A stretch of 64,000 bases of DNA from Vallitalea sp. (GTDB lineage: Bacteria > Bacillota > Clostridia > Lachnospirales > Vallitaleaceae): positions 1 to 64,000 of the forward strand of contig NZ_JAOARO010000057.1 of assembly GCF_025211055.1 (NCBI RefSeq). Reading direction: 5' to 3'. The translations under genes and the position numbers were made by a program. The first letter of the stretch is position 1. Every line of letters begins with the position of its first letter. This document shows, piece after piece, positions 18,599 to 28,438 of the stretch. A model generated the notes under the pieces. It was given only the letters and a program-made list of their open reading frames with translations, did not search any database and was not told the origin of the DNA.

Positions 18599-19051
18599 CT
18601 ATTCTTCAGCAAGAGATATTTTAAATTCTTCAGATTTTCTTCCTAATTCATTATTATATACTACTACCCATAAATATCCAAGACCATCTGAAAATTCTTC
18701 TTGTTTTAATATAAACTCTGCTTTATCATCCTCTATAGAGCCTGAAGTTACTAGCTGTTGATATTCACTGTTATCACTTCCTGATGGAACAAAATATACT
18801 TCTGCATCTGTTGAATTACCATCTACTGATGCTGTTAATTTGGTATTGTTATAAATAGTTATGAAACCAGATTCATCTTCTAATAATTTATTTCCTGACT
18901 CATCTTCAAATAATATGTTTTCTATATCTGGGGGTTGTTGCTCTAGTAATTCTTTGTATAGTGTCATATATTTATCGTTATTATTAGACGAACATGCAGT
19001 CAACGATAATACCATAGTTCCTATGGTAACTATTTTTTTTAATGTGTTCAT
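18599..19051 (-). CDS. small lipoprotein of unknown function
   Basis: Protein of 150 residues with a lipoprotein signal peptide ending LSLTAC (lipid-attachment cysteine at 20) and an acidic mature part. The sequence around residues 60-140 suggests a small beta-sandwich (ITIYNNTKLTASVDG, then AEVYFVPSGSDNSEYQQL and LGYLWVVVYNNE). I recognise no family. It precedes the pilin-like gene by 34 bases, so the two may be one transcript. Confidence 0.7.
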   Translation of the reverse strand: MNTLKKIVTIGTMVLSLTACSSNNNDKYMTLYKELLEQQPPDIENILFEDESGNKLLEDESGFITIYNNTKLTASVDGNSTDAEVYFVPSGSDNSEYQQLVTSGSIEDDKAEFILKQEEFSDGLGYLWVVVYNNELGRKSEEFKISLAEE

Positions 19052-19199
19052 GTACTCTCCTCCTAATAATTCTCATACAGTCCTTAATAACTTATAGAAT
19101 CCTTAACCTTATATATAATTAATTAACTCCCAACATACTTCAGATTATATTATCAAGTTCATAATAAAATAGTTTTGCCAGTTATTACTGATTTTAATA

Positions 19200-19259
19200 A
19201 TAACTGCTATAGTATTATAAAGGATAATATAACATATTTTATAATACTATAGCAGTTAT
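19200..19259. repeat. perfect 22-bp inverted repeat
   Basis: Bases 19200-19221 are the exact reverse complement of 19238-19259, with a 16-base loop. The arms are AT-rich around a CTGC/GCAG core (ACTGCTATAG). It lies between a lipoprotein promoter region and a small gene, both on the minus strand. It could be a terminator for the small gene, an operator or a miniature-element relic. Confidence 0.75.
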
Positions 19260-19332
19260 GTCAAATTATGGATTTTAATTTGTATACTTAATTATAGCTT
19301 TTATTGCTAATAGCTGGAATTATCTTAATTGT

Positions 19333-19536
19333 TTATTTATTTATTCCATTATATTTTAGTAACTTTTTTATAATTGATATAGAGTCTACCATCTTATCTT
19401 CTGGAACATTCTCTTTTAGTTTATTGATAATAGCTTCCGCATATAGTTCAGTTAATATATTGTTAATTTTTTTTTTGCAATCGTTTTCTTTATTGTCAGG
19501 GAATTTCATTATGACTTTGATATCTTTTTTGTTCAA
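19333..19536 (-). CDS. small hypothetical protein
   Basis: Predicted 67-residue charged, mostly helical soluble protein beginning MNKKDIKVIMKFP, starting at a TTG. An AAGGAG site lies seven bases upstream of the TTG, which supports it being real. It has no recognised family. It stands alone between a large inverted repeat and the terminator of the AAA ATPase gene. Confidence 0.5.
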   Translation of the reverse strand: MNKKDIKVIMKFPDNKENDCKKKINNILTELYAEAIINKLKENVPEDKMVDSISIIKKLLKYNGINK

Positions 19537-19697
19537 AGAAATACTCCTTGTTTATATGTGTTAATAAATATATATGTGGTAGATAGTGAACTAATTAATA
19601 AAATATGATTTACTCACTGCTACATATTCCCATATACTATCTACACTCTGTAGTTCAGATTATATAATATTTAATTTGTTGTATTATAAAATAAAGT

Positions 19698-19756
19698 GGG
19701 GTTGTCGGATAATACATTTTTAGTAACATCCCAAAAAAATATTATCTGACAACCCC
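19698..19756 (-). terminator. terminator of the flotillin/AAA operon
   Basis: A 17-bp stem (19698-19714 with 19740-19756) with a single G-U pair and a 25-base loop, arms beginning GGGGTTGTC. It lies 34 bases after the stop of the 1644-residue ATPase on the minus strand, with T-rich sequence after it. Confidence 0.75.
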
Positions 19757-19789
19757 TTCTTCTGATGAATCTTTTTTTAATATATTAAC

Positions 19790-22700
19790 TTAATTTATTT
19801 TACTTCCAGATAAGATATCTTTAATCATTTCTATGTTGTCTGTAAGATTACTTAAAACTCTTACAGCTTGACCTAATTTGTCATCGCCTTTTATAAGTTT
19901 ATTCTTGAGGAATATAGATTTTATTTCATCAAGACGTTTTTGTTCTTCACTATTCAGGCAACCGACAATTTCTTTCCACTTGAGCATGTTAGCTTCGGCA
20001 TCAGAGGTTAGTGTCTGGGAATCATTTTCGTAACTTGCCAGTATTTTATGACTCAATTCTTCGTCATTCATTATAGGTACAATCTTTTCTGCTATTTTAT
20101 TCATGTTTCTATAAGAACCTTGAAGTTTGAAAGGTGGTTCATTTCTATATTCATCAGCCATAGCTGCAGAATAAATGTATTCCATGTTAACTTTTAGAAC
20201 TATATCTCTGACTCTAAACAGTTTTTCTATAACACTAGTGTACTCATTAAGTTCATCTATGGAGTAATTGTTCTCAAGATTAACAGTTTCTCTTTCAGCT
20301 CCGTTAGCTAACTCAATAAGACCATATATATCTTTTTGACTCCTGCTTGAGAGTTTACTAAGTACAGGATTAGAGGTTAAACTGTTTTCAATGAAACTAA
20401 GCTTGAAGGCTTCTTCGTTTTCTCTAAGCATATCTCCAAGATTATAGACATCAGCTCTATTAGAAAGCATATCTGGTATCTTGAATTTTTCACCACTTTC
20501 GGTATAAGGATTACCTGCCATTACCACCGCTACTTTCTTACCTCTTAGATCATATGTTTGCCCAATACCATTATATACTCCTTCAATCTTTCTTTGTCCA
20601 TCACATAATGATATGAATTTCTGTAAGAATTCTGGATTACAGTGCTGGATATCGTCAACATATATCATGACATTATTTCCCATCTTAAGTGCAAGATTGA
20701 GTTTTTTGAGTTCATCTCTGGCACTAGTATTATTTGCTTTTCCTGGATCTAATGATGTTACATCGTTACCAAGTGAAGGACCATTAACCTTAACGAGTAT
20801 AATACCAAGTCTACTTGCTATATACTCCATCAAAGTAGTCTTACCATATCCTGGTGGAGATACTAATAATAGCATTCCCATTAGGTCAGTCCTCTTATTT
20901 TCTCCTATGACACCTATCTGCTTAGCAAAATTGTCTCCAATAAGAGGTAAATATACTTTATCAATCAGCTTATTCCTAACGAAAGATGAAAGGACTTTTG
21001 GCTTGAATTCATCGAGATTGAGTTCTGTTTTAAATTCTTTGATAAGTTCCTTCTTGATATCTTGGAATTTGATATAGTCATTTACATTAACTTCACTATA
21101 GTATTTTAATTTATTCATAAATCTAGTATAAGCTAAATTGTATGTTCCTTCGTTAATTACATAATGGCTACCAACTAATTCGGTTATGGTTATCTTGGAA
21201 TCCACATTGATAACTCTACCTAAATTAGCATCGTTCTCAATTAATAATACAATTACTTCATCAAGTAACCCTGCCAATTCATCCTCATCTATACCTTCAA
21301 ATCCATTAGTCTCTATTCCATAGGCATTAACCCATTCTTTTATTAGATAAAAAAGACCTTCTATATCATCTTTACTATTTTTGACAGATAGTTGAAATGT
21401 TTCTAGGGCATTTTTCTCTCGTAGATAACTAATAAATCCATCATATGTTTTTTTAGCTTCTCTGCTGACTACGAAATCTTTATTTTTCATGATTTCCTTA
21501 CAGAGATATTTGGCTGCATCAGGTATATTCTTGCTATCAAACAGTACTACATTGTTATAGGTGTTTTCAAGTTTTTCTACTATATAAGGTATATAGCTCT
21601 CCAAATTAGGTGATGTATTAAAATATTCACTGACTTTAGCTAATTCTCTTAACCTTAACGTCAATAGTTTTTTCGTATCAGCATCTATTAACCTATTCCA
21701 AAATAATCTAGCCAAAGCCCTAACCTGACTACTATATATTAACAAGTCTATGTTCTGATTAAGTTCAAGTAATGCTTTTAATATCTTAGCTGCATCACTA
21801 TCATGTACCCCTTTGGTATAGCCTTCTTGATATCGTGGTTCCATATATTTTTGAACAATTTCCACCAATTGAGTTTCACTTTTAGAGTATAGCCCATCCA
21901 AGCTTTCATACTGTTTAGTATTTGCTGCTCTAAATACCAAATAAGCAAGGTATTCACCTCTATATACATCTCTATTTTCTGATACAATACTTTGTGAAAA
22001 AACATGTTCATATCTACTTATATCCTCATAAACCACTTTATCCCAGAAATCAGTACCTGTTATATGATAATATAATTCATCATCTTTTTGTACAATAGAC
22101 AAATCAATGGCTGTTGTGTTAACTGAAAAATGATGTTGTCCTAATTTTATAACATTTTCACCATTAACATAAAGTTCTTCTTTATCCTTTAATTGACGGA
22201 TAGCATCTTCTTTTAATTTTTTCAGTCTTGAACTAATCTCATCTGCCTTGACATTGTCTCCTAATTCTCTTAACTGAGAAATAATATCTCTAACCTTCTC
22301 AGCCATAATGTCAGTAGCAAGATATCCATTAATCTTTTCCACTGAATCATAACCACCTAGCCTGTTGGTTATTCCTTTTATGATACGCTCTGAAGAGTTA
22401 ACAAGTCCTAGTATACGTTTATTCAACTTATCTATCAATGCCTGCTTTTTACTCTCAAAAGCAGTATATAATTCTTCTCGTTTTTCACCTAGCTTATCTA
22501 TATATTCATCAAACTCAGCGAATTTACCTTCTAATTCTTGTATCTGGACCATAACTTTATTAAGATATTGATCGCATTTTTCTACTGTATCAGAGACATC
22601 AAGATAATTAACTACAGCCCTGCTAAGTAATTTCATTTGTGAATTAAACTGAGTAGTCATTTCGCTTTTCGTAAATTGCTCAACTCTGGTTTTTAATCTT

Positions 22701-24724
22701 GCTTTAGCATTGTTGATTAGAGAAAACAAGGATGAAATTTTATCAATGATTTCTGTAGTCATAGTTGGGTCTTCAATCTTAAAATTACTTACAATATCTA
22801 TCAAAAGTTCTAATTCAGCACAAGTTTCATCAATCTTTTCCCAGAGTTCTTTTCCCTCTTTTGATTTGTTTACCTTATCAACACTATCTTGTAATTCTTT
22901 TACTTTATCAGCGTAAGGTTTAAGACCTTCAGGCTTAATTATGAACTCAACACATTTTTTAGAGAACTCCTCATTCTTCTCTTTAACTTTCACATCTAAT
23001 GAATCAACGAATGGTATATCTGTATATCTTAGGTCTCTTAGTGAAACAATCTTACCTCTAAGATTTCTAATATCAGCTAATACCTTAACATATTCATTTA
23101 TACTATCAAATGTACCATATTCCAGTTTTTTGAGAAGTTCTTCTGCCTCATCTGAAACACTGCTTATTTGCTTCTTTGTAGCTTTTTTGATTCTTACTAC
23201 TTTTTCGAATTCACCAATAGCAAATGTTGATGTCTCCTTTATAGATATAAGTACTTCTTTTAAGTTATATACCTCTTTTTTATCAAGCCAGAAGTAAGAA
23301 TCTATTAATTGTTCCGATTCTTTTACAATATCAATATATATACTCTGATAGCTCTCGCCTTTTTGAATGAGTTTATATACTATCTTACATTCAGCCATAC
23401 AGTTTACAATATCCTTATTGCCGATGTTAAATAAGATAGAGTCATTTTTACTCTCACTTACATAATTTTTCCCAACATAAGGCGTTTGCCATATCTGTAT
23501 CATATGATTTTTTCTAGGCTCTTCTTCATTTTTGAATACTATCATCTCACCATTATTAAAATGTGAGTATCCACTACAGACAATAGGTGTATCTATTGTT
23601 TGTTCAATTATGTTATATGAATATACTAGATATATACCGCTATCAATGTTATAAAAGATATACTGATAATCCTCTCCGTTAGATGAGCTAATCATCTGAT
23701 CAAAAACTGAATTATGTGCTGGTACATCAAATACTTTATATTCACCGTTCTGAAGATAATAACCCTGTGGGAATATAAGACCATGATTTCCAGGCAGGAG
23801 CATACATGTATCTTTTATGGAATCAATCCTTACAACATTTTTCAACTTATTGTTGAATATGAAATACCTGTAATCATTCTCCTTGTATGGCTTAATCTTA
23901 AGTATTATTATCTGGTCTAAATCCGCATAAAATATTTCAGCATCATCAAGATTCTGGTCCTTATCCTCAACATCTTCAGAATATATCCCTTTACCTGTTT
24001 CTGTATTATCTTCTACTTTTATTGTCAAGTCTCCACCGATAGTTTCTACAAAAACTTTATCAAGAATAGAGACATGTGGATGTATACCTGTTCTTTGGTC
24101 ATCTCGTGATGCTTTAACAAACTTGAATTCGTTTTTCCCAATAAATTTAACTTCATGGTCACTTCTACAATCTACATATGTTAATCTTCCATCTTCTATG
24201 AGCCACTTGAATACTTTGATGTCTGTAGCATTTTTCCCGGTCTGGAAAACCATATAGAAGTATGGTTCAATTATAGTGAATTTAGCAAAAAACGTATTCT
24301 TATAATACTTGTATAGTTCATCAAAATCTCTTAAAAACTGTTCATCACCTATTAACTCAAGTGTCTGTTTCTGGAATGTACGATCTTTATACTGATAAAT
24401 AGAAAATACATCACTAAGTTCCACCCTGGATTTTAGTCCGATATGAACATTGTAACCAAAGATAAAGAAGTCATCCACTGGTGCCATATCTCTAGGTATA
24501 CAATTATTCTCGGTTATAATACGTTCACTTCCAAGAAGCTTTGTTTCAATAGAACCAAAGACTTCTTTTCTAACGGAATTAAGTTTGTGGACACGTTCTT
24601 TTAAATCAGTTCCTTGTTTTACAAGCCTGTTCTTAATAACTTCATATGTACCATTTTCCATATCGTTATTATCATTTTTAGTTTTTATATTTATATCTTT
24701 ATTATCTTTAACATCCAATATCAT
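19790..24724 (-). CDS. giant AAA ATPase linked to flotillin (DNA-repair-ATPase-like)
   Basis: Protein of 1644 residues. The first 420 or so look like a beta-rich, possibly propeller-like domain. About 480-900 is helical and coiled-coil-rich. A further helical region leads to a single AAA domain at about 1270-1480, with Walker A LVSPPGYGKTTLMEYIA near 1286-1302 and Walker B NVMIYVDDIQHCN near 1348-1360; VVMAGNPYTESGEKFKIPDML looks like sensor I. MoxR-type ATPases often remodel or load metal into partner proteins. This layout matches large proteins annotated as DNA repair ATPase that occur next to SPFH proteins; the repair label has little support. It starts five bases after the flotillin stop and ends at a strong terminator. 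Confidence 0.85.
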   Translation of the reverse strand: MILDVKDNKDINIKTKNDNNDMENGTYEVIKNRLVKQGTDLKERVHKLNSVRKEVFGSIETKLLGSERIITENNCIPRDMAPVDDFFIFGYNVHIGLKSRVELSDVFSIYQYKDRTFQKQTLELIGDEQFLRDFDELYKYYKNTFFAKFTIIEPYFYMVFQTGKNATDIKVFKWLIEDGRLTYVDCRSDHEVKFIGKNEFKFVKASRDDQRTGIHPHVSILDKVFVETIGGDLTIKVEDNTETGKGIYSEDVEDKDQNLDDAEIFYADLDQIIILKIKPYKENDYRYFIFNNKLKNVVRIDSIKDTCMLLPGNHGLIFPQGYYLQNGEYKVFDVPAHNSVFDQMISSSNGEDYQYIFYNIDSGIYLVYSYNIIEQTIDTPIVCSGYSHFNNGEMIVFKNEEEPRKNHMIQIWQTPYVGKNYVSESKNDSILFNIGNKDIVNCMAECKIVYKLIQKGESYQSIYIDIVKESEQLIDSYFWLDKKEVYNLKEVLISIKETSTFAIGEFEKVVRIKKATKKQISSVSDEAEELLKKLEYGTFDSINEYVKVLADIRNLRGKIVSLRDLRYTDIPFVDSLDVKVKEKNEEFSKKCVEFIIKPEGLKPYADKVKELQDSVDKVNKSKEGKELWEKIDETCAELELLIDIVSNFKIEDPTMTTEIIDKISSLFSLINNAKARLKTRVEQFTKSEMTTQFNSQMKLLSRAVVNYLDVSDTVEKCDQYLNKVMVQIQELEGKFAEFDEYIDKLGEKREELYTAFESKKQALIDKLNKRILGLVNSSERIIKGITNRLGGYDSVEKINGYLATDIMAEKVRDIISQLRELGDNVKADEISSRLKKLKEDAIRQLKDKEELYVNGENVIKLGQHHFSVNTTAIDLSIVQKDDELYYHITGTDFWDKVVYEDISRYEHVFSQSIVSENRDVYRGEYLAYLVFRAANTKQYESLDGLYSKSETQLVEIVQKYMEPRYQEGYTKGVHDSDAAKILKALLELNQNIDLLIYSSQVRALARLFWNRLIDADTKKLLTLRLRELAKVSEYFNTSPNLESYIPYIVEKLENTYNNVVLFDSKNIPDAAKYLCKEIMKNKDFVVSREAKKTYDGFISYLREKNALETFQLSVKNSKDDIEGLFYLIKEWVNAYGIETNGFEGIDEDELAGLLDEVIVLLIENDANLGRVINVDSKITITELVGSHYVINEGTYNLAYTRFMNKLKYYSEVNVNDYIKFQDIKKELIKEFKTELNLDEFKPKVLSSFVRNKLIDKVYLPLIGDNFAKQIGVIGENKRTDLMGMLLLVSPPGYGKTTLMEYIASRLGIILVKVNGPSLGNDVTSLDPGKANNTSARDELKKLNLALKMGNNVMIYVDDIQHCNPEFLQKFISLCDGQRKIEGVYNGIGQTYDLRGKKVAVVMAGNPYTESGEKFKIPDMLSNRADVYNLGDMLRENEEAFKLSFIENSLTSNPVLSKLSSRSQKDIYGLIELANGAERETVNLENNYSIDELNEYTSVIEKLFRVRDIVLKVNMEYIYSAAMADEYRNEPPFKLQGSYRNMNKIAEKIVPIMNDEELSHKILASYENDSQTLTSDAEANMLKWKEIVGCLNSEEQKRLDEIKSIFLKNKLIKGDDKLGQAVRVLSNLTDNIEMIKDILSGSKIN

Positions 24725-24729
24725 CTACC

Positions 24730-26748
24730 TCATTTACGTGTAGTTTCCATCATTTTTGCTGGCAAGTCAGCAACTCCTGCCTTATTAACAGTATCTAATA
24801 GTTTACCTAACATTGTTTTGTCTTCACCATTAGCATTTTTCATCATTTTATTAACAGCTCCAGCTATTGATAGATTCTTTAAGTCTTCAGATGATAAGTT
24901 AAATCTACCTACTAATTCTTGTAATTGTTTCTTGAAGTAATCTGGGTCTCCTGTTATAAATGTTTCTTTTATATCACTAAGTACTTCACTATTATCAACT
25001 AAACGGTCATATGATTTACCTCTTGTAATGGAACCAACAATTTTATCAAAGAACATAGTTTCGCCACCAACAATATCAATCTTAGCTGATTTGAGTGCTT
25101 CTGTGATAACAGCTGCTTGTGAACTCGCTATATCTTTTTGGATATTGATATCTGCAAGTGCAATTTCTTTTTCTTTTTCTAGTTTGAGTTTGAACTCTTC
25201 ATGTTCTTTTCCTACTTCGTCTAATGCTTTCATGCTAGTAGCTTTTTCTTTGATTCCTTCTGCTTCTGCCAAATATTTTTTCTTCAAGATATCTGCTTCA
25301 ACATTTCCTTCTTTTTCTTTTACATCAATCTTAGCAGTTTCTCCTTTTGCCTGTGCTAAAGCTTTTGCTTCGATAACTTTTGCCTCAGCTATACCACTAG
25401 TTGATTCTTCAAGTACCTTAGCATCAACAATTACTTTTATGGATTCTGCTTCTTTTTGTGAAGCTTTTAGTTTTGCGTCTGCATCAATGATTGTTTTTTC
25501 TGCAATTCTCTCAGCAGCTTGTTTTGAAGCTTCTGCTGTCTTAACTTTTATAATGAGATCCTTCTCTGATTGCTCTTCTGCCTTTTTGATTGCTACAGTT
25601 TTATAACGATCAGCTTCAGCTATTGCACGTGTATCTTTTATCTTCTCTTCTTCAACAACAGTATCTTTCTCAACTGCCACTCTTTCTCTTATAACTGACT
25701 GTATGTCTTTCTTTTGAACTTCTACCTCTTTTTCTTTTTCTATAGTTGCAAGTTCAACTAACTTTTCTTTTTCAGTTCTTTCTAGTAATCTTTTTCTATC
25801 TACTCTTTCAGCCTCAACCGCTTCTGTACTTTCTTTTGCTTTCATAGCCACAATAACTTGTCTTTCTTTATTTTGTTCAGCAACCTCTATCTCTTCTTCA
25901 GTTTTAACTCTTGCCATTTCTGACTTGAATCTCTCTTCTTGGGCTACTTTTTCAGCTTCTGCTGTTTCTCTAGAATTAATAATCGCAATTTCTCTTTTTT
26001 GTTTTGCTTCAGCTTCTGCATTTTGTTTCTCAAGTTCTAATATAGCCTCTCTTGCAGAGACATCCTGTTGTTTTATAGTTTTTTGTTTATCTCTTTCTAT
26101 TTGATTAGCTAAGATTCTTTGTTCTGCTGTAAGTTCAGTTATTTTTTTGATACCTTCAGAATCTAGGATATTATCACTGTTTAGAAGGCTAACATCTGTC
26201 TGCTCTAGATAATCTATAGCAGCATCATCCATAACATAACCATTTAGATCTGTTCCTATAATCTGTAGAATTTCATTTTTGAAAGTCTCTCTTTCAGTAT
26301 ATAACTGAACAAAATCAAATTTCTTACCAACTGTTTTTAATGCTTCTGAAAACTTGGCATCAAAGAATTCCATCAAAGTTGTTGGATCAGATGCTTTTTG
26401 ACAACCTAATAACTGAGCAACTTTCAATACATCTTCACGTGTTTGATTAACTCTAACAAAAAAAGCAACCCTTATATCAGCTCTTAGATTGTCTTTACAA
26501 ATCAAACCATCTTTTCCTTCTCTTGCTATTTCTACTCTTTTAACTGAGATATCCATTACTTCATATCTATGAACTATTGGTACTACAAAAATACCACCAA
26601 AACATACTATTGGACCACCAACACCATTTCGTACTATGACTTTCCCTTGTTCTACTTTGTGATAGAATCTTGAAAATAGTGCAAGTAACCCACCAACAAC
26701 TATTACTACTACTCCTATAATGGCTAATACAATTTGAACTGAATACAT
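24730..26748 (-). CDS. flotillin-like SPFH domain protein (YqiK type)
   Basis: Protein of 672 residues. One membrane helix lies at about 4-25. An SPFH/PHB domain follows at about 30-200 (KVIVRNGVGGPIVCFGGIF, KVGKKFDFVQLYTERETF-like helix, YVMDDAAIDYLEQTDVS). Then a very long Glu/Ala/Lys coiled coil runs from about 210 to 560, with a short C-terminal helical tail. Flotillins assemble into ring or cage platforms in the membrane. The order OB-fold membrane protein, flotillin, AAA ATPase indicates a membrane-tethered ATPase complex. Confidence 0.93.
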   Translation of the reverse strand: MYSVQIVLAIIGVVVIVVGGLLALFSRFYHKVEQGKVIVRNGVGGPIVCFGGIFVVPIVHRYEVMDISVKRVEIAREGKDGLICKDNLRADIRVAFFVRVNQTREDVLKVAQLLGCQKASDPTTLMEFFDAKFSEALKTVGKKFDFVQLYTERETFKNEILQIIGTDLNGYVMDDAAIDYLEQTDVSLLNSDNILDSEGIKKITELTAEQRILANQIERDKQKTIKQQDVSAREAILELEKQNAEAEAKQKREIAIINSRETAEAEKVAQEERFKSEMARVKTEEEIEVAEQNKERQVIVAMKAKESTEAVEAERVDRKRLLERTEKEKLVELATIEKEKEVEVQKKDIQSVIRERVAVEKDTVVEEEKIKDTRAIAEADRYKTVAIKKAEEQSEKDLIIKVKTAEASKQAAERIAEKTIIDADAKLKASQKEAESIKVIVDAKVLEESTSGIAEAKVIEAKALAQAKGETAKIDVKEKEGNVEADILKKKYLAEAEGIKEKATSMKALDEVGKEHEEFKLKLEKEKEIALADINIQKDIASSQAAVITEALKSAKIDIVGGETMFFDKIVGSITRGKSYDRLVDNSEVLSDIKETFITGDPDYFKKQLQELVGRFNLSSEDLKNLSIAGAVNKMMKNANGEDKTMLGKLLDTVNKAGVADLPAKMMETTRK

Positions 26749-26828
26749 TTTAACACTCCTTATTTTTTACTGAGATATTTTAATTATTGAAACTAATATT
26801 CCTTTTAATAGAATTGTAGATTTTTAAT

Positions 26829-27434
26829 TTATAAATCTAACTTGACAATGTAATATATATCTTTATTTGTGTCTTTTCTGCTGACAAATGCAGCTTCATC
26901 CTTATTAAATGACTCTTCCTCATACTCCGATTTAACATTAATTATTATTGAAGCACCATCTCTTTTGATTTTAGCTTGACCTAGACGTCCATCATTCACA
27001 TCGCACATGAGTATGCATAGTTGTTCAAGTACTTGTTTGTCTTTGTTATCTTGCATATTGCTATACTTAAATATACCTTTTAGAGGAATGGTTTCATACT
27101 TCGTCAGGAATATACTGATTATCATGGCAGGTATCAGTAATATTCCATTCAACAGACCTCCTACTGCAACAAAAGGTAAGTAATATATCAACATTGATAT
27201 AATCCAAAAATTCAGTATAAATATGCTTATAATTAACATGAAAGGTAATTCTCCTACATTTAGAAACGCTAAAATTGCATAGAATGGACCTGAATTATCA
27301 GCACCTATGTCCATATCAACATCCAGAAAGTCAAAATCAAATGCACCAATAATAACAATAATCCAGTACAACAATACTACTCCTAATAAAGCTGTAGGTA
27401 TAATATTTACTCCCGTAACAGCATTTTTTAGCAA
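26829..27434 (-). CDS. YqiJ/NfeD-like membrane protein with OB-fold tail
   Basis: Protein of 201 residues with about three to four membrane helices up to residue 125 and a soluble C-terminal domain (about 130-201) that looks like a small beta-barrel (GRLGQAKIKRDGASIIINV). DUF1449/YqiJ and NfeD proteins of this build are usual partners of flotillins. The predicted start is a TTG after a G-rich stretch, and the exact start is uncertain. It is first in the three-gene flotillin/AAA unit. Confidence 0.8.
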   Translation of the reverse strand: MLKNAVTGVNIIPTALLGVVLLYWIIVIIGAFDFDFLDVDMDIGADNSGPFYAILAFLNVGELPFMLIISIFILNFWIISMLIYYLPFVAVGGLLNGILLIPAMIISIFLTKYETIPLKGIFKYSNMQDNKDKQVLEQLCILMCDVNDGRLGQAKIKRDGASIIINVKSEYEEESFNKDEAAFVSRKDTNKDIYYIVKLDL

Positions 27435-27824
27435 CTCCGTTATAATCCCCCCTTATAGAACTTGTAATCATTACCAAGTTGTTTTTTTTACAACACATGG
27501 TCAATTAGATATATTTAAAAATATGTGCGTGTAGAACTAAACACTAATAATATATATTATATATGTAATTCTATTACCAATTCTAGATATAGTCAAGATA
27601 TAATAGTGAGTTAAAACTTTGTTTAACATATTATTATTGATATTAAATTAATGGAATTTTTGCATTAAGTTAGTATTGTCTTCAAAACTAATTATATATG
27701 CTAGATATTATTTTTCTTTTTCACTACTTAATCTTATCTTAGAAAAAAATATAGTATTTATGATAAAATTAAAGCCTACCATAAGGCAGGCTCGTACTAA
27801 AGTAAATCTAATTTATCTTTTTTA
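27435..27824. other. intergenic region with terminator
   Basis: The part next to 27435 should carry the promoter of the flotillin operon. On the minus strand, AGCCTGCC (27792-27785) pairs with GGTAGGCT (27780-27773) around TTAT and is followed by a T-rich run; this ends the PPC-domain gene. No gene is seen. Confidence 0.65.
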
Positions 27825-28265
27825 TTAATCCATATCAAAACATAATTCGTATGGTTCTGCTAAATTTCCGCTATCATAATCTACACGTACATATACATAA
27901 TCATTTTCATCTACATAAGTTCTGTAATTTTCACTACCATCACAATTGGATATTTTTGTTAATATATCCTCTGATGAATCATAGATATAAAAATCTATAT
28001 CTATATCACTACTAGCTTCATCAAAATAAAGATCTATATCCATCTCTCCAGATGTAGTGGCAACAAGTTTAAAATAATCAGTATCATCATAATCATTTAC
28101 AGTTCCATAAACATATGTATTACTTTCATAAACATTATATTTATCCGCATTTTCCATAGTATCATTATATTCATCTTCAATATATTCTCTATAAGCTGCA
28201 TTTGCAATAATTCCTTGTGATAAAATCAAACTTCCAGCTAATAATAAACCTAATACTTTTTTCAT
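27825..28265 (-). CDS. secreted PPC-domain protein
   Basis: About 146 residues: a signal peptide (MKKVLGLLLAGSLILSQG, cut after IANAA) and one acidic beta-sandwich resembling the bacterial pre-peptidase C-terminal domain. DEYNDTMENADKY opens the domain, followed by VYGTVNDYDDTDYFKL and DIDLYFDEASSDIDIDFYIY. PPC domains usually accompany secreted proteases, but here the domain stands alone. The ATG at 28265 follows AGGAGG by eight bases. It has its own terminator. Confidence 0.8.
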   Translation of the reverse strand: MKKVLGLLLAGSLILSQGIIANAAYREYIEDEYNDTMENADKYNVYESNTYVYGTVNDYDDTDYFKLVATTSGEMDIDLYFDEASSDIDIDFYIYDSSEDILTKISNCDGSENYRTYVDENDYVYVRVDYDSGNLAEPYELCFDMD

Positions 28266-28438
28266 TTTATTATCCTCCTTAATTAAATCAACTTTAGTAC
28301 AATGTATACAATACACTTATTCAACTAAAAAGTCTGTCAAACATTGTATGTAAAGTTCGCAATATTTGACACATTTATATTATTTGTAATATTTATTTTA
28401 TTTAAGATAATGTACTGTTTTTCATTAAGTTTACTATA

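Noticed and set aside
20613..21077. Plus-strand frame of 154 codons inside the AAA ATPase gene
   Set aside because: It is opposite the conserved Walker A and B region and has no ribosome binding site.
19790..24724. DNA repair function for the giant ATPase
   Set aside because: The name is common in databases for this architecture, but nothing in the sequence or neighbourhood shows a link to DNA repair. Context points to the membrane.
25028..25606. Plus-strand frame of 192 codons inside the flotillin gene
   Set aside because: It is the antisense of the Glu/Ala/Lys coiled coil, which gives a false Ser/Phe/Ala-rich frame.
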